This document shows, piece after piece, positions 1 through 11,473 of a stretch of DNA of 64,000 nucleotides (position 1 is its first letter; each line of letters begins with the position of its first letter). Under the pieces are notes generated by a model that was not told the origin of the DNA, made no database searches, and worked only from the letters and a program-made list of their open reading frames with translations. The stretch comes from Cantharellus purpuraceus (taxonomy: Eukaryota > Basidiomycota > Agaricomycetes > Cantharellales > Hydnaceae), in NCBI GenBank assembly GCA_025174535.1, contig JALBUN010000047.1, positions 1,074,675 through 1,138,674 on the forward strand, read 5' to 3'. The translations under genes were made by a program, and so were the position numbers.

Positions 1-3000
1 TGCCAGTGGGAGGAGTTAATGCACGGAGAACTAATGATGCCTCGCATAAACCTAGCTGTCCTGCTTCATCGATAACGACACAGTCCACGCCTTGCGTCAA
101 GCGTTTTCCAAAGTTATAGAGTTGATACACTGTTCCTGCATATATCCACGTCCTTGCCTTGGAGCCGCCATTAGCACTTGACATGAATGCATCAACACTT
201 GGGTCTGAATGGGTATGTCCCGTCAGAACGTGCTCTACACACAGTTCGTCAAGCCATTCGAGTGGCAGATGCGGAACTGAGCGGTAGTGTTTGATGATCT
301 TCCGCAACTTGGAGAGACATCCCTGAATGGCAGCGTGTGACATTGCAGCGATGAAGATGATCTGCTGTTGTCCTGGTGCCAGCGTGCGAGTGCGAGCCTG
401 TACCTCCACCATGCGAAGGAGAGAGAGCGCAATTGTGTAACTCTTGCCACTTCCTGGAGGCCCCCATCTGCAGCAATGACGGTTAGGAATGAAGGTGCAT
501 AAATGGAACACTCACACCACTGTCAGACGCTCACTCAGGATCCGTCGAACTGCTCTTCTTTGACTAGACTTCGGTACAAGTGCACCCGCGTTCTCGTTTC
601 CTAGATCCCGAAGTTCCGTATAAAGGCGATGGAGCGATGCCTCTGCGTCCAACACGACACTGATGTGAAATGACCTCGACGATTTGAAAGCAAACCGGTG
701 TCTACCAAACGACTTTGGATTAGAGATCAGTTCTGTAAACAACGGTAGATGTGTGTCCGTCATGGGCGTATCTTCTATATTCATTTGTAGATCTAGTTCT
801 ATCAGTGTACTGAGCACTTTGGTGGTGTTGAAATCAACTAGACGTGGGCTCAGACGATATGTTCTCCCTGGTAATAATGCTTTCTCAGCTCCAGTTCCCG
901 ACCATGTCCGCATCACAACGTGCGTTTTTTCATTCAAGATCTTGACATCTCTAATGTCCGCGACCCAAAGATTGTTATTTTTGACTTCGGTCGTCTGGCC
1001 ATCCTCCCACTTACTGAATGTATAGCGACTTGGAGGGAACACCAGACCAGAGACGGAAAGGTCGTCAAACAGTGCTTCCAGTGGCAGTTGACTCTCTGGC
1101 TTATCAACCTGGTCGTCCTCGTCGTCTTCCAGAACAAGTATGTAGTCAAAAAAGGCACGATCGTGTTGGCGCTCTGAGGAAACTTCAAGATTTCCAGCAA
1201 TAAGGTCGAAATGGTGTAATTGAACAGTAGAGTTGCTTTGATCTCCGTTTCCACTACCTGCGCTGGCCGTCGTGAAACGGTACACGAGTAGAGGGGCATC
1301 TGGACAACCTTCGATACGCCTGTCCCAAAGCTCCTGTAGCTTGAGGAGGACTTCGAACTAACATGACGATTAGGCTAGTGCAATGATCCATGAATAGATC
1401 CATTTCACTTACCTGCCGCATGTAAAACAACTTCCGTAGGACTTCTGTGCGACAGAGGTCAACCCAGTCCGCGCTCAAGACTCTGGCACGATTAACTAGT
1501 AGCTTGGGTCTATTTGGCAAAGAGTCTATCCTGTGTCGAATTTCATCTACCAAACCCTGACAGGTATCGTTTCTCGCCTCAAGGCCTGATTTTAGATCGA
1601 CTATTTCGCCTTCCCAATACCTTCGAAACAGCTCATCCTCGTCCGGGCACCGGCTGACGCTGGGAATAGCAAAGATCTGGGCAGCTTCTTTTGTGTCCCA
1701 CCAGCCAGCCACGGGAAGAGCTACGAGTCGTCGCAGCTCCTTCTTCAATACCACAATACGCGGAAGGAGTCCTACTGTCTTGCGATCAGTGTCACGTTCC
1801 CCACGATGATCGAGTCGGTCAATCTCTCCAACTATTTTCTGACGCATCATCTCCAAGGTTTCCATGCCGGTCAACTCTACACCAAGTCGTCCCAAGATGG
1901 ACGTCATTTCTTCCTTCGACTGCCCTTTCTTCCCAAGGAAACCGAGAAGTGCACCTTCTAAGACATGCGGCTGGAACATGGTCGCCAAGAGGGAGGCTCC
2001 CTCACACAGAGCACCAATACACAATCGGATGTCATCGCTAGGCGATGTCTTCGGGCCACCAAGGCTTAAGTTCGGGGGGCTCGAGGAGCCCAGAGCAGCA
2101 TTGACAAGATGCCCCTGTAAGGCATCCTTCTCCTGCACCGACCACATATAGAACTGTGTACGTGGAAGATCCTCTGCAACCCTGCTGTGTCTCGCCCTGT
2201 CGCGACCATCCATTTTCAACAAATTGGGAACCCCACATGATATCCGTCCGTGCAGATCTAGCACATCTCGTATGCAGTTGGAGAGTATCGGGATGAGATC
2301 GTCAGTACTTCCATGGATATGGCGGGGATGTTGAAATCCGCATTTCCGTGCAATGATGGCAAAAGAGGGATTAAGTTTTGTAGAAATACAAAACTCACTG
2401 ATGCTAGTCACAGACTGGGGGCGAGAAGGGTCAATAATGAGCGAGATGTAGATGGCAATGTCTTCCGAGGAGGGGAGTGTATAGGTTTGGCGGTTCGTAA
2501 ACTGGGGAGAACCCACATATAGCAAATAAAGACATAAACTGATGTAAATCTCGTACATGTGGCGTATTCATTATAGCAGCCTCAATGACAGGACTGCGTA
2601 TTTTCAACGTGTTTCGGTCCTTTGATGGCGAGCTTGCACGCGGTTTCTCCAGATGTTGAAGAGCTAAGATCCGTCGCACGTTTCCGAGGCTAGCTGGCCA
2701 CTTCGATGCCATATAATGGATAGATGGCTTGTTTTGTAGCAGTCCACGTAGCTGGGCAAGCTCGGAGACCCGAGTCTCGCCCAATTCATTAACAGACAAA
2801 TTATCCATGTGCGGAACAAGATCTTCGATTTCTACGTCTTGTCGTCGACGTATCGCAGATGTTATTCCTTGTGCCAATTTCATAAATCCACGAACCTCAT
2901 CCGCATCACTGAGAGATATTTCACCGGCTTTACCAAGGCCACCTTCTTTTTTCACACGTGAGCGACAAGTAGAAGCGAAGGGGCACGAACGACAGAGTGG

Positions 3001-3875
3001 GTTGAAGTGCCAGGGAAGTTCTGATTGGGCAGCAGACAAGACGGCTGGAAGGTGTGTGAAAATCAGCTCCGTTAGCGGAGGTGCTAAAGGCGCTATTGGA
3101 GTTGGATGAAGTGTGGTGAGAGACGAAAATGGCTCAAACGAGTCTATAGAAGGAATAATGGACGGAAGCCAGACCGCCGTTGTGGGCGCAGGAACAAAGG
3201 AAGAGGGAAGCATAAAAGAAAGACACAAGTAGTAGAAGTATGTTTGAACAAGATGTGGGGTCTTGAATCCGGGATGAAACCTAACTGAGTTAAATGTTAC
3301 TGACAATGGAAAACGGTACAGACCTTCACATCCTTGGATGCCTTGGCTTCAATGACCCTCCAAATGAATCCACCATCTTTACGCCAGATTTCAAGTAAGT
3401 CAGGTTTAGCCAGACCAAACCGAGGAACCTATATTATCAACGTATGAATTCCTAGGAAATTTGAAGAACGTTTTCAAAGGTGTACATGTTGTGGTTTCAC
3501 GCCATGCTTTGCGTACTCTTCAGCCAACCTTTGGGATGGTGGCCAAAATGATAGGCCTGCCACAAAAAAATGCGACCTATCGTCAAGCGCAATGATCGAG
3601 GCAATGTCCACCCCAGATAGTGGTGGTCCGGAATTGGTGAGAAGCAAACCAAGCTGATCCAGACGAGTATAAAGAGCAGATTCCCAAGTGTTACCGGAGG
3701 CAAACACAGCCAGAGAGATCGCCGTTGGTGACTCACGAAGCCCAGTAGCATGTGGCCGAGATATTCCTGTGCTCGTGGACGACATGCCATGGTACGATTG
3801 ATGAAGGTACATGTCACACTGAAGATGGGTGTGCATCGCTAGATTGGTCGCCGTTATACGTGATGACTGGTACAT
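1..3875 (-). CDS. RecB/Cas4-like Fe-S nuclease fused to SF1 helicase (partial, C-terminus off the left edge)
   Basis: The N-terminal part is a PD-(D/E)XK nuclease. Reading down from 3875 I see a lone Cys (HLQCDMYLH), a GNTWE motif, then KPDLLE and VIEAK (catalytic D and E-x-K, about 3320-3420), then QTYFY (the QxxxY motif, about 3240). Next is CRSCPFASTC (about 2980-3010), which with the first Cys makes the four-Cys Fe-S set of Cas4/AddB/Dna2 nucleases. A long middle region leads to SQRRAV (a helicase Q-motif-like stretch), then WGPPGSGKS (Walker A, about 445-470) after an intron near 470-517, and IDEAGQ (Walker B, about 60-80). The gene runs off the window before helicase motifs III-VI. Introns near 3430-3482 and 3262-3325 keep the frame open. 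The architecture resembles bacterial TM0106-type RecB nuclease-helicase fusions (family knowledge). It is probably a nuclear DNA-processing enzyme, but the role is inferred. The start at 3875 is the first in-frame ATG and is not certain. Confidence 0.82.
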
Positions 3876-4498
3876 ACTGCCTTCAATAGCAGGCTGATGT
3901 TGAATGAAACGAGAGGTTGGAAGTCACAGTGACAGCATTAAAATCATTAAAATCATAACAGCAGAGTCAGAGTGCTCAATTAACAAGAGACTCCGAAGAC
4001 TCCCACGAATTTAATGCCAATTGTGGAAGCTGTTTACATGGCGACTTAGCACTGCCAACGAATCTATACGTTCTACCTCTTGCCTCCATTTCGAGTTTCA
4101 ACGTTTCTGGCATCTGGGTAGTGCCTCCTTGTAAACCTCCTTTTGGTTCAAAAGCCTTGAGGGTAAGCCCTCTTCACATTACTAAGCTGAGGCCTCACTT
4201 AGCGTAACTTCCACCACTACTTGCTCTCCAGGCCCCAAGATTGTCAGTTAGTTGCATTGCTTGAATGTTCTGAGCGGTCAACCAGGCACCGCACTGGTTG
4301 TACTGTTACCCCACGTTCTCTACATCCTTTCTTCCCAGGTCGCGGGTGGTTCCACTGGCGTGGTCAACGCTCGATCTGACTTTTCTTACTGTCCTTTGTG
4401 AATCTGAGCTATTCTTGGTTTCTTTGACGTGAGACATCCTTCTATTCAAGTCCTTTACCTGACTGACTAACAGTCTTGCCGGTTTCTTAGCTTAAGAC
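3876..4498. promoter_or_regulatory. Divergent intergenic region
   Basis: About 620 bp separate the minus-strand nuclease-helicase from the plus-strand gene at 4499. The right half is pyrimidine-rich with many CTT/TTC runs, as in leader regions of fungal genes. I see no clear TATA box, no RNA gene and no repeat. It probably holds both promoters. Confidence 0.35.
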
Positions 4499-5222
4499 AT
4501 GTTTTCTTTCATTTCAGCCGGCCTCCTTGATGTCTCTCTGGGCTCTTGGCTATCGCGAATCAAGTCCTGGCTTCAACCTGATCATTACTATGAGTTGCCG
4601 GGCGATTCCAGTCAAACTGAGAGGGCTTCTTATGGCACCCACTTCAACCCCGTTTTGCTATGTCCCCACAGCCCCCTTTCACTTGATCTGCCTTCCCCAA
4701 CGGTGAATGAATCTTTTTCTAGATTAATCCGTAAATATCTGAACTTGTTACCCGCAGATAAATCTCAATTTTTCCATTGACTCAGAGCTTTCAGTTGAGA
4801 CAGAGTCGGAACCCTCTAGCACCGAGAGTCTCCATTGTCACACTCTGAGCCTTGGTGACTGCCTCCACACAGATGCCAGTCTCAAACCCTTTCATCCTAC
4901 GACAAAGTTGTCTCTTTGCATGGACACCCCTGTTATGAGCACCACTAACCTCCCCGCACCTTCAAATCTCAGCCGAGATGCTCTACTCGCTGAGTACTCT
5001 CATCAAGAACTTGTCCTTTTGGAATTCATGACCCATTCATCCGACATGCACACTGGCGACATCGATGAGGTTCTGATCAGATACCCGCCAGGTTTTACAC
5101 ATGCATGTGGTTGCACTGGCATGGACGAGGAAGACATTGATCTGTGTGAAGTGTGTCAGCTATTGGACGCATACATGAACTACAGCCTTGAAAGGTTTCA
5201 AGGAATGGACTTCGAAGCATAG
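4499..5222 (+). CDS. Uncharacterised protein, about 222 aa, two exons
   Basis: I do not recognise a family. The ATG at 4499 opens 77 codons. A 55-nt intron at 4731-4785 (GTAAAT...CTCAG) then joins in frame to an exon ending at TAG 5222. Without splicing, the first frame stops at 4780 and the second has no ATG near its start, so the join explains both. The N-terminus is mildly hydrophobic (FSFISAGLLDVSLGSW). The middle is rich in Ser, Thr and His. The C-terminus is acidic with clustered cysteines (HACGCTGMDEEDIDLCEVC), which could bind a metal, but no known zinc-finger spacing fits clearly. It could be a lineage-specific gene; expression is unproven. Confidence 0.5.
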
Positions 5223-5444
5223 AGGGAATCTAACATTTTGTACTGCATGACCCCGTAGTTGCAGTTTAGTCCATCATAATATTCCCAGGCTCTTGGAGTA
5301 TAGTTAACTGCTCGTGATGGACCTACATGTGACAGACATATCATGATGTAGTGTGCATGTACATGGTGCCTCTACGGCAAATTAAATGTACCCATATGCA
5401 CAACGTTGCTACTATTGTATACATTGGTTCTCCTTTGAAGCGTC

Positions 5445-8400
5445 TTACGCCAGACTCTGGCCGGTTGGCTTGCCGCCAAAAGACTTAAGTCGCGCTAAAA
5501 TCGAGCCTCTGTAGGATTGAGCAACTTTGTCATCAGGACGATGACCGGCATCATCGTTCCCGCCTCCATTGTCATCCTGCTTGTGCCTTGGATGAACAGT
5601 CAAAAAATTGACCAACTCCGACCATAGCATATTCCCGCTGAGCTTGCTTTCCTCCTGTTCCACGCATAGATCCGCGACACGTGCGAGTCTCCGAGCTTCC
5701 GCTGTATCTCTCCGAGAGACGATGCTGCTCGGTGGAGGGTGCTCATCATCAAGCGCCCAAGCCCATGTCCACCTTTGTCTTTCGGCATCTGTCTGCAACG
5801 ATGTCATTGACATTCTTCTTGGTGTTTTACCATGGCGACGAGAATTGATATCCAATGCGTCATGCTCCCCAAATAGATGCTCTTGTAATTGGGACTAAGG
5901 CAAAAGATTAGTCGCTTAAATTGGACGGGAATCGCTACAATAACTCACCATACTCTCAACTGTTCGAATCGTTTCATTTTTAGCCAATTCCAAGTTCTTC
6001 TTCCGCTGCACCTCGATTTTCTGAGCAGTCTGACCAAACTTCTTCGCCCACAGAGCCTGACCCTTTAAATAGCGTCGCGCGGCATCTTCGTTTATCCTCC
6101 CAAGATAGTCGGGGGGATATTGCAATATTTGTATCTCGGATTCCGGTTCAAGTGAGCGAAGAACACCATTAGTAGAGACACGTTCACGGATCATGATGCC
6201 TTCCGACGGCCACTTCAGCACGATTAAGATCAGATCGCATTGTGTATATCAGTAAAAACACACCTTGGTGTCAGCATAGACTGAGGAATTACCAGCAGTG
6301 CCTGGACCTTGTGGCTGGGTTTCATTGGCTTTGAACCTACTGCCGGCGACGTCACCCGAGTCCTCTTTAACCGCGTCTATCATGACTGTCTGGCCGTCTT
6401 TAGATATCTGACGAGGTTGTTCGGGATCTCCTCTTGGGGATGACTGATACCCTTTCAGTAAAGATAAATCTGATACTTCAGTCGGAGAAGATTGTCGCTG
6501 AAGGTCGAGAGTAATGTTGGACATTGGCAATCGTGAACCATCTTCAAGGAACACGCTTGAAGGGCTCTTGTTCTCTGACTTATCGGTTGTTGACGCAACT
6601 GAAATGCGCAGCTCTGGAGGCTCAACAAGCGGCGTTAGGTGTTTGATGAACTCGGCAATCTGAAGGAACGATCAGCTAAGCTTCAATGGCTGTGAGGGTT
6701 TCCGTACAGCCCGGTAGCAATACTTGGCCTGTCAAGATATTTCATAAATCCTTAAATCTATTATATGAAGAGAAATGCCTCACCGGTGTAGTAAATGAAA
6801 ACATGGGTAAAACATGTGCAGTCTCTGGTTTTATTTTGGTTTCCGGTTCGAGTCATCATCAAGAAGAATTGCAGTACACTTGCCATCATAAACCTGAAGG
6901 TGCACGGGGGTTGAGTGGTATGGTGCCTGTAAGTGCTGAAGAGGGGGGTATAAACGTTTAGAATCCTCGTGGATAGGGTATCGATCCGGGTGTGCCGCTT
7001 TATGTGCGCTGAAATGTCTCCAATTCAATGATCGGAGACAGCCTTGAAAAGCAACATTGACACGAACACATAAACAATCTCGTCCCTGAGAACTTCTTTG
7101 TCACTTGCAATTATCAGCAGGGGCGGTAACCCTCCAAGATAGCCAAGGACTGGGCTTATGAATGGATGGGTTAGTAAACTATTAGGACAATATAATTGGA
7201 TTTGGGAGTTAATAGGGACCGTCTCGCCATCAACATGAAGCTTAAAACTCTCAGATGACTCCCAAGGAAGAGGGGGCCTCCCAGCTACAAGTACGGGATC
7301 CCCCCCAGAGGATTTGGAAATCGGGTTCAGATGAGCAGCCATAAGCAGGTTCTCAGCAATGTCTCGTGGGGCATCAGAGTCCACCACTGGTGAACTCCTA
7401 GTTCCACTTTCGGAGGTAATCGGACCAACAGCCCCCATGGGAAGTTGATCCTTCTTTTCTGTCCTAACAGTATCGCAAATCGTAACCGACTCGCGCTGTT
7501 CAACTTGGACTGTAGCGCCTTGTGAGAGAAGCGGATGCCCTGGAGGTGCGCGAAAGGCTTCCATATGTATGGCCTTTTTGGCCACTACTTTGAAACGTTC
7601 TCGTAATCTCATTCTTACTACAGACGAGATCTCGTCAGGGGGTGGAGGCCAAAGAACACTGGGCTTATGCAGACACAGTCCATATGGAGGGATGATGTCC
7701 TGACAATAAAACAGGTCATAAAAGGGAGGAATAGCACTGATCAACTCGACAAACAGTTGTTGTGTTTTGATGTATAGAAGGAAACGCATGCGTTAGATCG
7801 CACCACGGGCTAATCAACACCGCAGCCGCAGGAAGCGGGATACCAGAATCTCGCATCACCTAAAAAGACATAAGTATCACTTATGTAATGCCTATGACCA
7901 CATACTTGGAGTATGGCGAGGCAAAGGCCCCCGCCGGCACTATCTCCACCCAATACAATTTGATTGGGTGGAATTGGAGCATGCGTGGCCTCAGGCGGTG
8001 GTTCAATAAGATAAAGATCTGTCATCTGAGAATCAAATAGGTGCAAAGATTTCGCCATTCAGTTGCACGTACATGCTGCTATCATATCTTGTATGGCACA
8101 TGGGAATGGATATTGGGGAGCAAGACGATAATTGACAGCTAAACTGTGATTTGAGTACAGCTGGTATGGTCATAAGCAGTTAATACCAACCGAAGACGCG
8201 CCCTTGAATCTTTCGCGCATATCGCTGCAAGCAATACCTGCAAGCCAGGTAGGCCAATAATGAACATTAACATGCTTCCACCTCAAACATCCGTGCCACC
8301 TACCGTTCCTGATCAATCGAACCAAAATAGTAACCGCCTGCAATTGAATTGATATGGGGTGTAGAGATATCTCTTAATGTTTACCTCCATGAGCATAAAG

Positions 8401-9242
8401 CATACACCGTGTACCATCCACGCCTCCCAAACCTTCTTGAGATGCCGCCCTTTCCAGGCTACTGTCCCGGCTTTCACTCTGGTCCCTGGTCCCTGAGCCG
8501 TCCCGAGTGTGATCCAATTTGTCCAAGCTGGAACTGGCCCAATGATTACTGAACTTTCGAAGCGTGGGGAACCGCACACTTGAAGGAGAGACTGGAACCT
8601 CGCTTTCTTTTCGATGCTCCCTAACCTTGTGATGTTTTCGAGAGGTTCGTATCTGGGATTTCTGGCATATCCATTGACAATCCACGCTTCAATGACCGTT
8701 AAACATTACTCAAAAGGTCGCTAAAAAATCAGATTCACCCGCGCATTCCGCGCACTTGCCACCACTTTGTCCCTCCAACTACGCGCGTGGTAGCCGCATC
8801 TCCACCGAAAGCTTTGATAAGGTGGTCGGCCGCTTTATCGCATATCGACAGCGGGACCAAGACGCGATTCACATATATCCAAGGAGCCACGGGTATCCGC
8901 GCGTTTGAAAATTCCTGAAGTTCTTCCACAGTATGTCTGATGAGTTATTAATTGCAATACATCACGACCAAGAGCTATTTCACATACTTTGTAGCCTGAT
9001 ACAAGAATGTCTGCAGCAGAGTCATGTGAGTCATATAAAGCAACAAGTCTAGGTCAAACCTTTATGATTTCGAAAGATTCCTGCCATAGAAGATCATGTT
9101 CTCGTAAACTGGTGCTGCCAGAATCCTCAGACCCGGTGGTCTTGCTCGACTCTGACCTGCGTTCCAGGTAATGTTTGAAGAAGGTTTCTATCACGATAGG
9201 GCCAAGCTTGAGACTAGCTTCAGTGGTTAGCGAGTTAGGCAT
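5445..9242 (-). CDS. HSL-type alpha/beta hydrolase with long C-terminal extension
   Basis: A serine hydrolase of the hormone-sensitive-lipase / arylacetamide-deacetylase type (esterase or lipase), spread over many exons. The N-terminus starts at ATG 9242, and an early exon carries the family-like GTKWWQVRG stretch (about 8745). The oxyanion-hole motif HGGGYYFGS is split by an intron near 8340-8385. Then come AVNYRLAPQYPFP (about 8120) and the nucleophile elbow GDSAGGG (about 7935-7955). The catalytic Asp/His region VYDETAHVLPMF (about 6800-6890) is assembled across an intron with a GC donor (6883-6825). After the hydrolase fold, about 250 residues at 5445-6554 are Lys/Glu-rich and probably helical (KKFGQTAQKIEVQRKKN), which is not part of the usual enzyme. 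The substrate is unknown. The insert at 7300-7600 is low-complexity. Family call firm; exact exon set approximate. Confidence 0.8.
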
Positions 9243-10112
9243 GGCGTCGTGAGCGCGAGTGGCGCATGCAGTGTAAGGACGTGGCCCATTAGGTCAGTTC
9301 TGGGGACCAATCGGTTCCGGCATTGCGGCCATACGGCCGCGACCCTTTCATAGTTTAGGGACAGTGACGGATATTGCGCTAGATATGCCAGTAAGTAAGT
9401 ACTTCCTGCAGAGGGATCCTGTCAATTCAAAGGATAACAACATGTGGATGGCGATGCCTTTGAGTGTGAACTACAGGAAGTATGAGCCGACATCCGCATT
9501 ATGCTCTAGTCGGCATGGTTGTCAACCTCGCCCTGTCGATATAACAACTGGCAGCGTATTGGATGCTGGCGTCCTTTATAGGTCCTTCACTCCGTGAGTT
9601 TCTTTCTGCCGGCTCAAGTTAGCGAGCACGCAGGCGTATCGAATCCAATGGTGCCGAAAGAAAATGCCCACGTCCAGCAGCAAGTACTTGCTGATGCAGT
9701 AACACACGGATCGAAGCCTGAAATTCGTGCAGCGAATGCCATATAAGACCGTAAGCGGAAAATATATTACTCGATCTTCATATATTGCCTATAGGCAGCT
9801 AGGCACAAATCAAGGCATGTTACTCTACAGCGCAAATAAACAGTATTGTCTATAATTAACCCCTGTGTATGGCTATATATATCACTAAAGTGTCCACGCA
9901 AGAATAACTCAAGTTCATGCTGTGATTGAGCGAATTAGCGTAGATTGCACAAGGTTAGTATCAATGTCTCAATAGACGTAAATTCAATAACAAAGAAAGG
10001 AACACTCCACTCTGAACAATCATTAGTAGTTTGCGTTCGTTGGACAGAGCATACATATATATATAGACAGCCCACGACAAACTCGCGACGAAACCGTCCA
10101 CAGCAACGTCTA
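9243..10112. other. Intergenic, no recognised gene
   Basis: The sequence between the hydrolase start and the clathrin light chain stop. The only frames are short (the longest is 77 codons at 9364-9597), with no splice-supported extension or recognisable motif. The left part must hold the hydrolase promoter and the right part the clathrin light chain 3' region. A short TATATATA run lies near 10055. Confidence 0.4.
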
Positions 10113-11216
10113 TCAATATCCTCCTGCACCAGGCGCCGCAGTGCCTTCCCTTTTCAATCTAAGTAAAATTTCGCGGTATCTGCGGTTCACAGGATTATTA
10201 GAACCTTAACGGCAGGGGATCAAACGACGCTTAGGCAGCCTACCTGCTGAGATCTGTCGTTCCAGTCCCAGTACGAGCGAGGGTTTTACTTTGTGAGTTC
10301 TCAAGTTCGATAAGGTCACAGATCCGAGACCATGTCGTGCCCGCGCTCAGCGAGTCGGTGAGAGACGCCAGATAGGAAGCTTCAGACTCTCTGGAAGATA
10401 AAGAAGACTGTTAGGATAATACAAACATAATAATCGAGATTGACCGGTGCTTGACGAACGATCGGTGACAAATCGCAAACATCATATACTCACTTGTTTT
10501 CCTTAATCTGCCTCTCCTTTTTCGCATTGTACTCCTCATAAAATTCATCTATTGACCGCTCAGCTTTAGCAATAGTCTCTTTCCGCTTTTGCCCTGACGC
10601 CTCGTCACGTCGACGAATAGACTCGGCCTGCTGTTCGCGCCATTTTCTGGACGTATAGGGGTGATGAGGCCCCATCTCACCCGCTGTGATACAATATTGT
10701 CGCACTGACTTTATTACCTCAGGTTCCTCCTCATCTTCAATTGGAGCTTGCAGAATGGGCGTCGAAAATCCCGCAGAGGGTTGGGGCCGAGGGGCAAAAG
10801 CAGGTGTGCTGAAAGACACACTCTGCTGAGGAGGGGGAGGGGAGAAGGTCTGCTGGTATAAGCGTGAGCGAAGTTATTATGAATACATTAAACACCGTAA
10901 TCGCCTCGGGTATTGGTGCAATGTCTGGGAAAGCGCTTTCAAACTTGTCTATCTCATCATCCCCAGTAACTTTGACGTCCTTGGGCGCAGGGGGTGATGT
11001 GAGACTGTTTAAATTGAACCCGAAGCCACTATCGTTGTTTGAAGCGGTTCGCTGAGGTATTGGTGGTATATTACCATCTAGATCAATGTCAGGAAAAGCG
11101 GAGGCGGCACGGTCAAGATCAATGTTGTCTGTGTTAGTCGACAGCTGGCCTCCTGCAGAAGGACTAAAGGCGCCTCCTAGAAACTCGTTTTCGCGGGCGA
11201 GGAAGTCGTCTGTCAT
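10113..11216 (-). CDS. CLC1: Clathrin light chain
   Basis: Regulatory light chain of clathrin triskelia, acting in endocytosis and Golgi trafficking. The ATG at 11216 begins MTDDFLARENEFLGG. The acidic/Pro-rich N-terminus is followed by the conserved heavy-chain-binding helix: EEPEVIKSVR..., then RKWREQQAESIRRRDEASG, ETIAKAERSIDEFYEEYN and KKERQIKENK. The last conserved block contains AGTTWSRICDLIEL, SQSKTLAR and GTTDLSR. It then splices (about 10251-10167) to YREILLRLKREG and a short Gly-rich tail ending at TGA 10113-10115. Other introns lie near 10393-10492 and 10855-10905. The order and spacing match fungal light chains. One oddity is a block between the acidic region and the helix (QYCITAGEMGPHHPYT) that may be an unspliced intron or an insertion. 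The gene diverges from the ABC transporter at 11474. Confidence 0.9.
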
Positions 11217-11473
11217 GGGTGAGTTGCTGCTATAGGTGTGACAGTGTGACGGCAGGGATATCTTGGTCTCCGACGACGTCTGCCGAACAAGTTCTTGCAC
11301 ATCCGCCGAGCCGTACTTACACAGGCCAAAGTTAGTTGACACATTCCGGCTTCAAAACAATTCCCATACTACTTCTCCACTGTAGCCTGCGACCTTGTCT
11401 TGATACCGGCTTGCACATTCGCCCTTCGAAATCGCGAAAGCCTGCAGAGGACTGCCAGCCTGAAAGCTATTAA
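11217..11473. promoter_or_regulatory. Shared divergent promoter, CLC1 / ABC transporter
   Basis: Only 257 bp separate the two start codons, so both promoters must lie here or overlap. I see no clear TATA box. Confidence 0.45.

Noticed and set aside
1..3875. Plain DNA2 annotation for the left-edge gene
   Set aside because: Fe-S nuclease plus SF1 helicase is also the Dna2 layout, but the linker and Walker A context look closer to TM0106-type fusions. I kept a descriptive name instead of a gene symbol.
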